Of a DNA stretch of 64,000 nucleotides, positions 1 to 12,243 are shown piece by piece. This stretch comes from Isoperla grammatica. Lineage: Eukaryota; Arthropoda; Insecta; Plecoptera; Perlodidae. A model generated the notes under the pieces. That model was not told the origin of the DNA, ran no database searches, and saw nothing but the letters and a program-made list of their open reading frames with translations. The stretch's first letter is position 1; every line of letters begins with the position of its first letter. The stretch covers positions 74,225,523-74,289,522 of the forward strand of contig OX246739.1 of the NCBI GenBank assembly GCA_945910005.1, written 5' to 3'. The position numbers and the translations under genes are program-made.

Positions 1-688
1 TAATACAAACAACAATTAACAACAATTCAAGAATGCGCATCGCAAAAATGTTTCTAATTTCCATAGCTATTATACTTCCCGACATTGTTGGATGCAGTGC
101 AATGTGCGTTGCTAAGAATTTTCGCTGTCATGTTTTCGCCGCGGTCCGCCACCGTTACTAACAGTTATTGACAGCAATAGAAATGTAATTTCTGCCTCTA
201 ATATGTATCAAATCGCGTTTACATTAGTATATTCGTGACCGGACAAAAATTTACTATAAGATAGCCACCTCACATTTTGCTGTTACTGTGTTTCAGAAAT
301 ATATTTTTAAGTAACTTTTGTGTAACTTTGCCAATATTTATCAGATCGCCATAACATGAACATATTCGTGACCGGAAAAATCTGTAACAAAATCTGGCTA
401 TCTCACATTTTGCCGCCATTTTGTTTCAGAAAAATATTTTGCAGTAACTATGGTGTAACTTTGTAACTTTTCGAACGATTTTGCCTCAAAACTATACACC
501 TTTAATCCACATCGAGGCTTGTGGATGGTCCAAATTTCAAGTTGACCGGACTTTCCGTTCGACCGCTATCGACGGACATAAAAAAAAAAAAAAACAAACA
601 AACAAACAAACAAACAAACAAACAAACAAACAAAAAAACAGAACGAAGTGCCATAAGAGTCAAGTGGAAACGCTCGCTTCGCTCGCTT
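1..688 (+). mobile_element. Partial copy of a ~736-bp inverted-terminus element
   Basis: This stretch is the near reverse complement of 2648-3383, so it is a second copy of the same element, cut by the window start. Its right end is CGCTCGCTTCGCTCGCTT (671-688); the internal copy starts with the complement. It contains an (AAAC)n tract around 592-632. Unit B has no such sequence at 41100-41138, so the insertion lies at the edge of the duplicated segment. I see no coding capacity; the 69-codon frame at 481-690 runs through the AAAC repeat. Superfamily unknown. Confidence 0.65.
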
Positions 689-1044
689 AATAATCATTAG
701 TAAACTTGAACATCGGTTGATTGTGATGTGATTGGTTACCTCACTATCGCGTCATAGCCTGTTTGTGTGAAATTCTCAGCTTAAGTTATGAATGAAAATG
801 AAATTTAAATACTTACGAATTCAGAAAGAAGTTTCCAATTTAGTAGAATAAAAATCCAAAACAAGTGCGGGCGCACTCGGGCGGTACAAACAACTACAGT
901 GAAATAAATGCCGTGCGGCGTTCTCAGCTTTGCTCCGGACAGAGATTAGCTGCTCTTCACTACCGGCCACACCTAAAAAAGCAAAATGACACGACCCTTA
1001 AATTACAACTCGCTGCATGAGCTAAACAAACCATGTAAAAGATC
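689..1044. other. Start of duplicated unit A (no gene seen)
   Basis: This segment aligns base for base, with scattered substitutions and small indels, to 41139-41490. It includes the shared blocks TAAACTTGAACATCGGTT and TGCGGGCGCAC. It is the leftmost sequence common to both units. Nothing coding was recognised. Confidence 0.75.
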
Positions 1045-1658
1045 ATATTAGTCCAGCATCAAAGTGTCGAAAATCATAGTCCTGTGCAATTTCAAGGAAA
1101 GAGTATAGCACCATATACCAATGTGTTCATAAGGTTTCACAGTATTTAGCGCACTTTGGTGCCAGAGCGATATCCGCGACTGGGGGCGGGGGCGGTGCCC
1201 CCAATTTTGACTACACTTTGCATTGAATATCGCTCAATTACGGCCCAACGGTTGGTCTGACAACAAAAATTATGATAATACAATTTATTTGTGTGTAATT
1301 GATAAATATTTCCTTGTCACAATTATTCATGTACGGTACATAGTGCGAAAGTTATCGTCAATTAAGTATAAAATTAATATATTCTCAATATATAAAACCA
1401 TGGGACAACTATATATTATCAAAGCATTACAAACATATTCATACATATATAAAAATTTCAGAATGTTGCCATATCGGTGATTTTTTTTCATAATTTTATC
1501 TTTAAGCGATTGGTATTAGTGAAGTATTAAAGACAAGAATGCGTGGGGCTTTTGTGCGCCCGCTAAACACAAGTGCAATGCATAGAAGCATTGGCAATCA
1601 TAATATTGTACTATTTCGAAAGAAAAGTACACTTATAACTTCGTTTTAGCTTGTAAAA

Positions 1659-2400
1659 TAATAATTTGGATGGTGCCAAGCTCCAAAATTAGGCGTTTAC
1701 AAGTTATACATAAAAAGCAAAATGGCCGACTCTCATGAGGTTTTTCCTATTTATCTTCACAATCGTGCATTTTTTGGCAAAACTTAATATGACAAAAATT
1801 GTTTCTAGTAAAATTTTACACACATATGATACTTGGATATTTTCATAGGAAGTACTACTTACGTACAAATTAAATTTTTGTATGTGTGCATCTGAACTCA
1901 AATGTACAAAACTTGGCTCCCGTTCGCTTCTTGATGAAGCAACTGTGACCTAAGAGAGTGGTCTCAATCTCTTCTTTTAAGCTCATTAAATAATAATATT
2001 GATGGTGCCAAGCTCCAATGATAGGCGTTTACGAGTTGCATGTGAAAAACAAAATGGCTGCCACTTCAGGTGGTTTTGGCAATTTATCTTCATAACCGTA
2101 CCATTTATGACAAAATCTAACATGACAAAAAATATTCTTTGTAAAATTCTACATACAATTCATAGTCAGGTATTTTCATATGATTTACCATTTACCTACA
2201 AATTTAGATTTGTGTATGTTAATCTGTACTCAAATGTACAAGCATTGGCTCCCCTGGGCTACTTGATGAAGCAAGTATGGACTATGGGAGTGGGCTCAAT
2301 CTCTTCCTTTTAACTTATAGAATAATAATTTCGATGGTGCCAAACTCATTACTCAAGTATTAGGCGTTCAAGAGAAACACGTAAAAAAAAAAAAAAAAAA
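1659..2400 (+). repeat. Tandem ~333-bp subrepeats in the left arm of FB-1
   Basis: The block beginning GATGGTGCCAAGCTCCAA recurs near 1668, 2000 and 2333 (the last truncated and followed by an A run), giving a period of about 333 bp. Each copy has a C/TAAAATGGC block, a TTTATCTTCA block and a TTGATGAAGCAA block. A shorter inverted copy fills about 2440-2645. The small frames here have no recognisable domain and are mirrored in the right arm. Confidence 0.75.
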
Positions 2401-2647
2401 AACATTTTAGTACTAATTAACATGGAGAAATTTTAATTTTTAGGTTAATAGCAAGTCCTATAAAAAAATGTAAATACCATATTTATGTACAATTTTACAA
2501 AAAATAATTTTTGTCATATTAGATTTTGTCATAAAACGGACGGTTATGACGGTAAATTGGAAAAACTACCTATAGTGATGGCCATTTTGTATTTTACGTG
2601 TAACTCGATAATGCCCCATATTCAAGGTAGGCACCATCACAATTATT

Positions 2648-3383
2648 AAGCGAGCGAAGCGAGCGTTTCCACTTGACTCTTATGGCACTTCATTCTGTTT
2701 TTTTGTTTGTTTGTTTGTTTGTTTGTTTGTTTGTTTGTTGTTTTTTTTTTTTTTATGTCCGTCGATAGCGGTCGAACGGAAAGTCCGATCAACTTGAAAT
2801 TTGAACCATCCACAAGCCTCGATGTGGATTGAAGGTGTATAGTTTTGAGGCAAAATCGTTTGAAAAGTTACAAAGTTACACCATAGTTACTGCAAACTAT
2901 TTTTCTGAAACAAAATGGCGGCAAAATGTGAGATAGCCAGATTTTTCTACAGATTTTTCCGGTCACGAATATGTTAATGTAATGGCGATCTGATAAATAT
3001 TGGCAAAGTTACACGAAAGTTACTCGAAAATATTTTTCTAAAACGCAGTAACGGCAAAATGTGAGGTGGCTATCTTATAGTAAATTTTTGTCCGGTCACG
3101 AATATACTAATGTAAACGCGATCCAATACGTATTAGAGGCAGAAATTACATTTCTATTGCTGTCAATAAGTGTTAGTAACGGTGGCGGACCGTGTTGAAA
3201 ACATGACCACGAAAATTCTTAGCAACGCACATTGCACTGCATACAACAATGTCGGGAAGTATAATAGCTATGGAAATTAGAAAAAATTTTGCAATGCGCA
3301 TTCTTGAATTGTTGTTAATTGTTGTTTGTATTAGCATTGAAGTCTTTTCGCCAGAAAGTTCGTAGATATTGACGCGCTCGCTT
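2648..3383 (-). mobile_element. Nested ~736-bp element inside FB-1
   Basis: The sequence starts AAGCGAGCGAAGCGAGCG (2648-2665) and ends CGCTCGCTT (3375-3383), a short inverted terminus. It is the inverted counterpart of 1-688. A (TTTG)n tract at 2700-2745 mirrors the AAAC tract of the other copy. It sits in the spacer between the FB-1 arms. No clear TSD is visible and no protein is encoded. Confidence 0.65.
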
Positions 3384-3499
3384 ATCAACGCGTCAAACAG
3401 AGCGTTTTCCTATTTACTTTATAAGCGATAAAGAAGAGATTGAGCCCACTCCTATACTTGCTTCATCAAACAACCGACGGATGTACATCTGAATACACC

Positions 3500-4250
3500 C
3501 TATTGGCGGGCATTTTGTTTTTTGCGTGTTTCTCTTGAACGCCTAGTACTTGAGTTTGGCACCATCGAAATTATTATTTTATAAGCTAAAAGGAAGAGAT
3601 TGAGCCCACTCCCATAGTCCATACTTGCTTCATCAAGTAGCCCAGGGCCCAGGGGAGCCAATGCTTGTACATTTAAGTACAGATTAACATACACAAATCT
3701 AAATTTGTAAGTAAATGGTAAATCATGTGAAAATACCTGACTATGAATTGTATGTAGAATTTTACAAGGAATATTTTTTGTCATGTTAGATTTTGTCATA
3801 AATAGTACGGTTATGAAGATAAATTGTCAAAACCACCTGAAGTGGCAGCCATTTTGTTTTTCACATGCAACTCGTAAACGCCTATCACTGAAGCTTGGCA
3901 CTATCAATATTATTATTTTATGAGCTTAAAAGAAGAGATTGAGACCACTCCCTTAGGTCACAGTTGCTTCATCAAGAAGCGAACGGGAGCCAAGTTTTGT
4001 ACATTTGAGTTCAGATGCACACATACAAAAATTTAATTTGTACGTAAGTTGTACTTCCTATGAAAATATCCAAGTATCATGTGTGTGTAAAATTTTACTA
4101 AAAACAATTTTTGTCATATTAAGTTTTGCCAAAAAATGCACGATTGTGAAGATAAATAGGAAAAACCTCATGAGAGTCGGCCATTTTGCTTTTTATGTAT
4201 AACTTGTAAACGCCTAATTTTGGAGCTTGGGACCATCCAAATTATTATTT
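3500..4250 (-). repeat. Tandem ~335-bp subrepeats in the right arm of FB-1
   Basis: These are inverted copies of the left-arm subrepeats. The motif TTGGCACCATCGAAATTA at about 3556 recurs in diverged form near 3896 and 4227 (spacing 331-341 bp). Divergence from the left arm is low, so both arms were probably homogenised or inserted recently. Confidence 0.7.
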
Positions 4251-4850
4251 TACAAGCTAAAACGAAGTTATAAGTTTACTTTTCTTTCGAAATAGTACAA
4301 TATTATGATTGCCAATGCTTCTATGCATTGCACTTGTGTTTAGCGGGCGCACAAAAGCCCCACGCATTCTTGTCTTTAATACTTCACTAATACCAATCGC
4401 TTGAAGATAAAATTATGAAAAAAAATCACCGATATGGCAACACTCTGAAATTTGTATATATGTATGAATATGTTTGTAATGCTTTGATAATATATAGTTG
4501 TCCCATGGTTTTATATATTGAGAATATATTAATTTTATACTTAATTGACGATAACTTTCGCACTATGTACCGTACATGAATAATTGTGACAAGGAAATAT
4601 TTATCAATTACACACAAATAAATTTTATTATCATCATTTTCGTTGTCAGACCAACCGTTTGGCCGTAATTGAGCGATATTCAATGCAATGCGTAGTCAAA
4701 ATTGGGGGCACCGCCCCCGCCCCCAGTCGCGGATATCGCTCTGGCACCAAAGTGCGCTTAATACTGTGAAACTTTATGAACACATTGGTATATGGTGCTA
4801 TACTCTTTCCTTGAAATTGCACAGGATTCCATTTGATGCTGGACTATATT

Positions 4851-5878
4851 CTTGGCTTATGAAATAAGGTTACTGAATATGACGGCTGGGCGATGTGAGA
4901 TGTTATCCCACATAAGCGTTGCGACGTCGGTCTCTGTACAGGATCAGATCTCGATTGCGATAACCTCGATATTTATACGACCAGCATCGACCTAATCGAT
5001 TGGATCACTGGGCTTACCTTAAACCGGTTACTCCGTGATTGCAGCTGATATATCTGCTAGTGTCAATACAGTTTACTGCGATCTACCTCTAAATGTATAC
5101 TATCCTATCTTGGGGAGGAACGAGATCTTAAGAAAACCTTCCTTGTTAAGAAACGTTTATTGGAACGTGTTATTTCTTCAACATTAGGAACGTGGAACGA
5201 ATTCTACGACTGGCGGAGAGTTCAGAAATAAACATTAAAACTACAACTTGTATATTTTTTACACTTCGTCAACGTATCAAACAATGCTCTATCGTCACAG
5301 CTGTTAGCTTCTTAGAATATACGGTGACTCCACGGGGTCTATGTTATTTCAACGGAATTCACCGCGAGACCCCAGCACCACATTGTTGGTTTCTTGATAC
5401 GTGGAATGTGCCCCGATATCGGCTGCCAACAGACGCGCTGATTGTTTTTTTTTACAATAGCGGATGCAGAGAACGAGACTCAAATAGATTTAGGTCGGTA
5501 TTTGTCAAAAATGTCACTTTACTACTACATAATCTATGACGACAACACTTCACTATATACGTCGAGAAAACTATACTATAGCCGGTTCTTGGGTCTACCC
5601 TTGCTTCCAAGCAGCCTACAACCCCCCCCCCCTTCAAAGATTCTAGGTTGTCGCTTGGTAACCCGCTGAGAGGGACTTGAGTTATGAAAAAGATGCCGCC
5701 CACAATTGGACGGAACATTCTATGAGTGACTGATTTAATCTTAGCTCAAGTATGCATGCCATTATATTTATCATCTTCATGTATATCTCCCACTCATCGG
5801 CTTCAGATTTTAGATTTATTTTATTCTCACAAAAAACAACATACACACAAAATACAATGTGCGTTACATTATTTGGAT
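4851..5878. other. Shared unit segment, no gene seen
   Basis: It aligns with 41513-42545 in unit B at high identity. It contains a run of nine C at about 5621 (longer in unit B) and short frames that do not stay intact in both units. The frame at 5192-5539 has its counterpart at 41831-42100 cut short by a small indel, which argues against coding. An LTR-like origin is possible but unproven. Confidence 0.5.
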
Positions 5879-6350
5879 GAGAAGCCCACAAAGTATTGAC
5901 AGACTTGAGTGTGGACCATATATATGTCAGCAAGATGGCAGGGCGTGAGCACTAACACATTCCATGAATGTATAAGAATATAATTAAAACAAGGGAGACA
6001 AAATATAGAATATAGTTTAATGAATACAATAATAATAAAGTCAAAAATAAAAATATTCCACCATTAATCTATTGATAAGAACATACATCATATGAGGGGG
6101 TTTAATGTTTTCTTTGTGCGTTTGTTCTGGAGGGTTCACTTATTTCCTGCGGATTCCAAAAAACATGAGGAGAATGCCAATCTCTGATATTATGCTTGAA
6201 AACATCGTCAGCAAAATAGGCCACGCGCTACAATGATCTCTTTGATGCGTGTACATATTGTTGACAATCTCTGATATTATGCTTGAAAAGCATCGTCAGC
6301 AAAATAGGCCACGCGCTACAATGATCTCTTTGATGCGTGTACATATTGTT
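5879..6350. repeat. Unexpanded minisatellite precursors (60-bp x1, 88-bp x2)
   Basis: One copy of a 60-bp unit (AAGCCCACAAAGTATTGACA through GTCAGCAAGATGGCA) lies at 5882-5940; in unit B it forms about eight copies (42545-43010). Two copies of an 87/88-bp unit starting TCTCTGATATTATGC lie at 6181 and 6268; unit B has four. The 240 bases between them are AT-rich with nothing recognised. Confidence 0.85.
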
Positions 6351-6689
6351 TATCCGAAATGAAATATTACATGCACCAGTTTTTACACTGAAGTCAGGAT
6401 AGTGGACGAAAGGACTACTACAGTTCAAAATACGAAGTCCTAAGCTTGGCACTTTGCTTTTGCACTTTGGTTTTTGTCATCCCCTCTTACCCGACAACTG
6501 GGTTGGAACGGAATAAAATATTTATATCTATATGGATGGTTTCTTGGTGATTTTCGCGGTCCGGAGTAGATGCAATGTTGTGTTTTCTGGATCTAAAGCA
6601 TTGAGGCTTTGCGCCCACCGAGGTTGCGTCTGAGCTACTTTAAGATGACGCAGTCCAAGAAGGTTTGAGCCACAAAATGAAATAAATAA

Positions 6690-6957
6690 ATAAGTATTTA
6701 TAGAGTCTACCCACTCAGTAAAAAGACTGATTTTCAGTGAGGACGTTAATTTAAAGTGACTAAACAAACCCTGTAGGCTTCGAACACCATCGACGAGTGA
6801 GCAATAACCAATCAAACATCGATATTTCAAATATGAAACATATGAATCGGTGATTGGACAGTGCGAACACCTGCGGACAAATGCCAGAATCAACAAGGCC
6901 GATTCAGAACAACTTTGTGTTTATTGAATGCTTCGTTGCTAGGACGGCTCCAAAGTC
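6690..6957 (-). repeat. Dispersed SINE/LINE-tail-like repeat, copy 1
   Basis: Read on the minus strand, the copy ends with ACTGAGTGGGTAGACTCTA followed by a (TTTA)n tract, a 3' tail usual for non-LTR retroposons. Related copies lie at 26110-26390, 43990-44253 and 36826-37005, plus a tail-only match at 21285-21335. This copy is shared by both units, so it predates the duplication. No open frame is conserved. Confidence 0.6.
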
Positions 6958-7146
6958 ACCGTTTACTTTTTCCTAAGCCAAGAAGTGATGAAATTGAATC
7001 CATATTATAATTAAAAAACTTTTTTGCCTGAAGCGTGCGTGGTGCGGCCTTTTGGGACACTCCAACAAGTTGTAGAATGTCCCGTCCCGTTGTCCCTTTT
7101 TTCTCTTTTTGTTTCCCCTTTTTAAGCTTAATCCAGGTCCGTGAAG

Positions 7147-9025
7147 TTAGCCCCCCCCATGTTAGCACAAACTCTCAAAACTTCACCAGAGTTAGTGCTG
7201 AGTTAGTGCTAATAAGTGCCGTTGGAATTATAGTTTGTGCTGCACTTATACCGTAGTTATTGATAAAAAACTGTGGGGGGGGCTAACTTCACGCAGCCCC
7301 CCCCATGTTAGCACTAACTCTCAAACCTTCACCAGAGTTAGTGCTGAGTTAGTGCTAATAAGTGCCGTTGGAATTATAGTTTGTGCTGCACTAATACTGT
7401 AGTTATTGATAAAAAACTGTGGGGGGGGGCTAACTTCACGCAGCCCCCCCATGTTAGCACTATCTCTGAAACCTTCACCATAGTTAGTGCTGAGTTAGTG
7501 CTAATAAGTGCCGTTGGAATTATAGTTTGTGCTGCACTAATACCGTAGTTATTAATAAAAAACTGTGGGGGGGGGCTAACTTCACGCAGCCCCCCCCCCC
7601 ATGGTAGCACTAACTCTCAAACCTTCACCAGAGTTAGTGCTGAGTTATAGCTTATAAGTGCCGTTGGAATTATAGTTTGTGCTGCACTAAAACCGTAGTT
7701 ATTAATACAAAACTGTGGGGGGTCTAACTTCACGCGGGCCCCCCCATGTTAGCACTAACTCTCAAACCTTCACCAGAGTTAGTACTGAGTTAGTGCTAAT
7801 AAGTGCCGTTGGAATTATAGTTTGTGCTGCACTAATACCGTAGTTATTAATAAAAAACTGTGGGGGGGGGCTAACTTCACGCAGCCCCCCCCCCCCATGT
7901 TAGCACTAACTCTCAAACCTTCACCATAGTTAGTGCTGAGTTAGTGCTTATAAGTGCCGTTGGAATTATAGTTTGTGCTGCACTAATACTGTAGTTATTG
8001 ATAAAAAACTGTGGGGGGGCTAACTTCACGCGGGCCCCCCCATGTTAGCACTATCTCTGAAACCTTCACCAGAGTTAGTGCTGAGTTAGTGCTAATAAGT
8101 GCCGTTGGAATTATAGTTTGTGCTGCACTAATACTGTAGTTATTAATAAAAAACTGTGGGGGGGGGGCTTACTTCACGCAGCGCCCCCCATGTTAGCACT
8201 AACTCTCAAACCTTCACCAGAGTTAGTGCTGAGTTAGTGCTAATAAGTGCCGTTGGAATTATAGTTTGTGCTGCACTAATACCGTAGTTATTAATAAAAA
8301 ACTGTGGGGGGGGCTAACTTCACGCAGCCCCCCCCCCCCCCCATGGTAGCACTAACTCTCAAACCTTCACCATAGTTAGTGCTGAGTTAGTGCTAATAAG
8401 TGCCGTTGGAATTATAGTTTGTGCTGCACTAATACTGTAGTTATTGATAAAAAACTGTGGGGGGGGGGCTAACTTCACGCAGCCCCCCCCCATGTTAGCA
8501 CTAACTCTCAAACCTTCACCAGAGTTAGTGCTGAGTTAGTGCTTATAAGTGCCGTTGGAATTATAGTTTGTGCTGCACTAATACTGTAGTTATTGATAAA
8601 AAACTGTGGGGGGTCTAACTTCACGCGGGCCCCCCCATGTTAGCACTATCTCTGAAACCTTCACCAGAGTTAGTGCTGAGTTAGTGCTAATAAGTGCCGT
8701 TGGAATTATAGTTTGTGCTGCACTAATACCGTAGTTATTAATAAAAAACTGTGGGGGGGGCTAACTTCACGCAGCCCCCCCATGTTAGCACTAACTCTCA
8801 AACCTTCACTAGAGTTAGTGCTGACTTAGTGCTAATAAGTACCGTTGGAATTACAGTTTGTGCTGCACTAATACTGTAGTTATTAATACAAAAAAGTTGG
8901 TGTGGCTATCTTTACACAGCCCCCCCCACCCCCCTATGTTAGCACTAACTCTCAAAACTTCACCTGAGTTAGTGCTTAAACGTTCTTTTGGAATTACAGT
9001 TTGTGCTGCACTATTACTGTTGTTT
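7147..9025 (+). repeat. Left arm of FB-2: 13 x ~147-bp hairpin repeats
   Basis: The block GTGCCGTTGGAATTATAG (or a variant) recurs every 143-153 bp from about 7217 to 8990. Each unit holds two self-complementary parts. One is TTAGCACTAACTCT, about 12 bases, then AGAGTTAGTGCT. The other is a run of G ending CT, a 10-base loop AACTTCACGC, then AG and a run of C. Length variation is mostly in the G and C runs (6 to 15 bases). The last two units, next to the core, are the most diverged. Confidence 0.9.
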
Positions 9026-9035
9026 ATAATAAAAA

Positions 9036-9086
9036 CGTTCTTGCTTACTTGCTTACTTACTTACTTACTTACTGACTTACTGACTG

Positions 9087-9146
<60 letters not shown>

Positions 9147-9178
9147 GCTTACTTACTTACTTACTTACTGACTTACTG

Positions 9179-9228
<50 letters not shown>

Positions 9229-9229
9229 G

Positions 9230-9262
<33 letters not shown>

Positions 9263-9263
9263 G

Positions 9264-9294
<31 letters not shown>
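9036..9294 (+). repeat. (CTTA)n microsatellite
   Basis: About 260 bases of CTTA repeats with occasional CTGA, CTTG or CGTA variants, directly inside the left arm of FB-2. The 159-codon frame across it (leucine/threonine-rich) is a repeat artefact. Confidence 0.95.
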
Positions 9295-10825
9295 CCTCAA
9301 GGCATTTTATAAGGGCATATGGGTAAATGAGAAATAACTCACTATTGAATAGGTTAAGCTGCACGACACAGCCACTTACAATACACATATTAAGAATCGG
9401 TTCTAATAGTGCATGCCGTCCAAAATTCTGATAAGTTTTCGATATTGAAGTGCAAACCTGGCGTTATCCACAGCTGAAATGCAACACACTCATTCACAGT
9501 AATGAAAACACAATTATTTGTAAAAATATGTACGATTTTTATTTCATTTTTTCTGAGTATAAAAGCATACTAAACCACTAAAAAATAAAAATAATCAATT
9601 CTGGAAAAGTTACAAATTCATTTTCACGTTAATTTGTGAGTATTAGCTGCCTAAACTCACATACTACCATACATTTTCTGTTGGAGTATTTCCTGATTGC
9701 TCTTCGTCACGACTTTATCACAACCTTAATTTGTTACATTAATTCAATAATAACTAGTTCGGTAAGATTGTTTTGATATAATATCATGTACGCCAGGTCG
9801 GGCAGTATCGTCCAGTATACAATTTAATTATTTATTCGTAACATTTTTGCAATATCTAATACTTATTATGATCTATATACGTTTACAACACTCTGACCAT
9901 CCCTTTTTTATATTATTTTTAACATTTGTCGTGTTTTAACTTCTAAAATAGTAATTTTTCGCTTGGAGTAAACTGTGTAAACTGTGAGCTACTTCTTTAA
10001 ATTAAAATGTATATATTTTTGAATTTAACAACTATGGTAAATACACATACATTCGAATCTAGATACCCACGGAACCGGGGAGAAACACTGAGTATGTACA
10101 GATGATATGTGATAGTATGTGATATGTACAGGTTTGTGATCTTTCATAGACATATACAATAATACGAATTTCGTATTATAGGCTATTGTCAACGCACACA
10201 TCAAATCCACTATCAATACAAACAGTACAATGCATGTAATAATAGGATGTTAATACACTATATATACACTGCAGATTACTTACATTTTTATATCTAATAT
10301 TTATAACATGTACATATAAAGTAGACCAGGAGCGTGGAATGGTAAACAAAACGGGATAAAATAGTTAGTTTATGTAATGTGTGTATGATATACAAAATTT
10401 GAGTCAGAGGTTACCGATGTCAGAAATATACTTTGAAATACGTAATTTCAATTAGCTTTTAGTAGAGTATAGTTAAACTTTACATCCATCTATCATGTAT
10501 ACATGTTGACGGGGAGGGTGGGGTGGTCTGCGTGTGCGTGTGCGCGCGTGCATTTGCGAATGGGTGTGGAAATGGATTCATGCATTCACACATCAAATCT
10601 GAATCATCTGACATGAATTATCGTATGCACGGATAACATAACTTATTTATTAAAAACTTAATACAAAAATAATAATGTTATCCGTGCATACGATAATTCA
10701 AGTTAGATGATTCGGAATTCACTATAAGGTACACGGATATCATGGTCATTCATCATCACTGATCTGCACAAGTACATTATTTAAATTATTGATCACCTAA
10801 CATATACATAATTTGTCTTCCATTC
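9295..10825. other. AT-rich core of FB-2 with a hairpin
   Basis: No coding region was recognised. At 10590-10720 there is an inverted repeat: GAATTATCGTATGCACGGAT (10615-10634) is mirrored by ATCCGTGCATACGATAATTC (10680-10699), with further pairing outward (GAATCATCTGAC with TTAGATGATTC). The loop is about 45 bases of A/T. A short GT/GC-rich tract lies at 10510-10550. Confidence 0.6.
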
Positions 10826-10829
10826 TTCA

Positions 10830-11365
10830 TCATAGAATACAAACATGTCCGTATGTTCAATCGTTGTTATGCTACACGTATTAATTGGCGTTCAATCCCG
10901 CAGCATAAGGCGTGCATTATCCATATATATCAACATTTTATATCACCATATTTTTATCTTTATAATAGAATACATAAATGACCGTAGGTTTAAAAGTGTT
11001 ATTATGCTACACGTATTAATTGGCGTTCAATCCCGCAGTATTATGCATGCATTATCCATATACCAACATTTTATACCACCATATTTTTATCTTTAAAAGA
11101 ATACATAAATGACCGTATGTTCAATCGTTGTTCTGCTACACGTAACTATTGGCGATCAATCCCGCAGTATTAGGCGTGCATTATCCATACATACCAACAT
11201 TTTAGATCACCGTATTATTATCTTTATCATTGAATACATAAATGACCGTATGTGCAATAGTGTTGTTAAGATGCTACACGTATTAATTGGCGTTCAATCC
11301 CGCAGTATTAGGCGTGCATTATCCATATACACCTACATTTTATCTTTATCATTGAAGACATAAAT
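10830..11365 (+). repeat. Four ~133-bp tandem repeats in FB-2 core
   Basis: TGCTACACGTATTAATTGGC or close variants recur near 10869, 11003, 11134 and 11272 (periods 132-139 bp). Each copy also has TCAATCCCGCAG and GGCGTGCATTATCCATA or close variants. The units differ by a few substitutions and small indels, and the open frames across them do not keep a shared phase. Confidence 0.85.
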
Positions 11366-11374
11366 AATAGTAAT

Positions 11375-12222
11375 ATGGTATTAGTGCAGCACAAACTGTA
11401 ATTCCAACGGTACTTATTAGCACTAAGTCAGCACTAACTCTAGTGAAGGTTTGAGAGTTAGTGCTAACCTGGGGGGGCTGCGTGAAGTTAGCCCCCCCCC
11501 CACAGTTTTTTATTAATAACTACGGTTTTAGTGCAGCACAAACTATAATTCCAACGGCACTTATAAGCACTAACTCAGCACTAACTCTGGTGAAGGTTTC
11601 AGAGATAGTGCTAACATGGGGGGGGGCTGCGTGAAGTTAGCCCCCCCCCACAGTTTTTTTTATCAATAACTACAGTATTAGTGCAGCACAAACTATAATT
11701 CCAACGGCACTTATTAGCACTAACTCAGCACTAACTCTGGTGAAGGTTTGAGAGTTAGTGCTAACATGGGGGGGGGGGGCTGCGTGAAGTTAGCCCCCCC
11801 CACAGTTTTTTATCAATAACTACGGTATTAGTGCAGCACAAACTATAATTCCAACGGCACTTATTAGCACTAACTCAGCACTAACTCTGGTGAAGGTTTG
11901 AGAGTTAGTGATAACATGGGGGGGGGGCTGCGTGAAATTAGCCCCCCCCACAGTTTTTTATCAATAACTACAGTATTAGTGCAGCACAAACTATAATTCC
12001 AACGGCACTTATTAGCACTAACTCAGCACTAACTCTGGTGAAGGTTTGAGAGTTAGTGCTAACATGGGGGGGGCTGCGTGAAGTTAGCCCCCCCACAGTT
12101 TTTTATCAATAACTACGGTATAAGTGCAGCACAAACTATAATTCCAACGGCACTTATTAGCACTAACGCAGCACTAACTCTGGTGAAGTTTTGAGAGTTT
12201 GTGCTAACATGGGGGGGGCTAA
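11375..12222 (-). repeat. Right arm of FB-2: 6 x ~147-bp hairpin repeats
   Basis: Inverted copies of the left-arm unit; TTCCAACGGCACTTATTAGC or variants recur near 11402, 11549, 11700, 11849, 11999 and 12148. The copy next to the core carries the same GGTACTTATTAGCACTAAGTC variant as the innermost region of the left arm, so the arms are mirror-ordered and differ in copy number (13 versus 6). Confidence 0.9.
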
Positions 12223-12243
12223 CTTCACGGACCTGCTTAATCC

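Larger units (their letters stand above)
1050..4845. mobile_element. 3.8-kb foldback transposon (FB-1) with 5-bp TSD
   Basis: The element starts AGTCCAGCATC (1050-1060) and ends GATGCTGGACT (4835-4845), flanked by ATATT at 1045-1049 and 4846-4850. The arms, about 1050-2400 and 3500-4845, are inverted copies of each other over roughly 1.3 kb. Unit B lacks the element: sequence corresponding to both flanks is continuous around 41480-41520. The arms carry tandem ~335-bp subrepeats, and the centre holds a second, nested element. No transposase frame is visible, so it is non-autonomous. Long inverted arms built of tandem repeats are typical of foldback or TU-like elements; the 5-bp TSD alone does not assign a superfamily. 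Confidence 0.88.
7135..12234. mobile_element. 5.1-kb foldback transposon (FB-2) with 9-bp TSD
   Basis: The ends are AGGTCCGTGAAG (7135-7146) and CTTCACGGACCT (12223-12234), flanked by GCTTAATCC at 7126-7134 and 12235-12243. Unit B keeps one GCTTAATCC (44419-44427) with both flanks continuous. The left arm is 13 copies, and the right arm 6 inverted copies, of a ~147-bp repeat. The core (9026-11374) has a tetranucleotide tract, ~1.5 kb of AT-rich sequence, a hairpin and four ~133-bp tandem repeats. No transposase is visible. A 9-bp TSD fits Mutator-like elements, several of which have tandem-repeat arms; this assignment is an inference. Confidence 0.9.

Noticed and set aside
1704..4202. Mirrored 65-codon frames in both FB-1 arms
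   Set aside because: Conservation follows from the inverted arms; no domain, start context or splice support.
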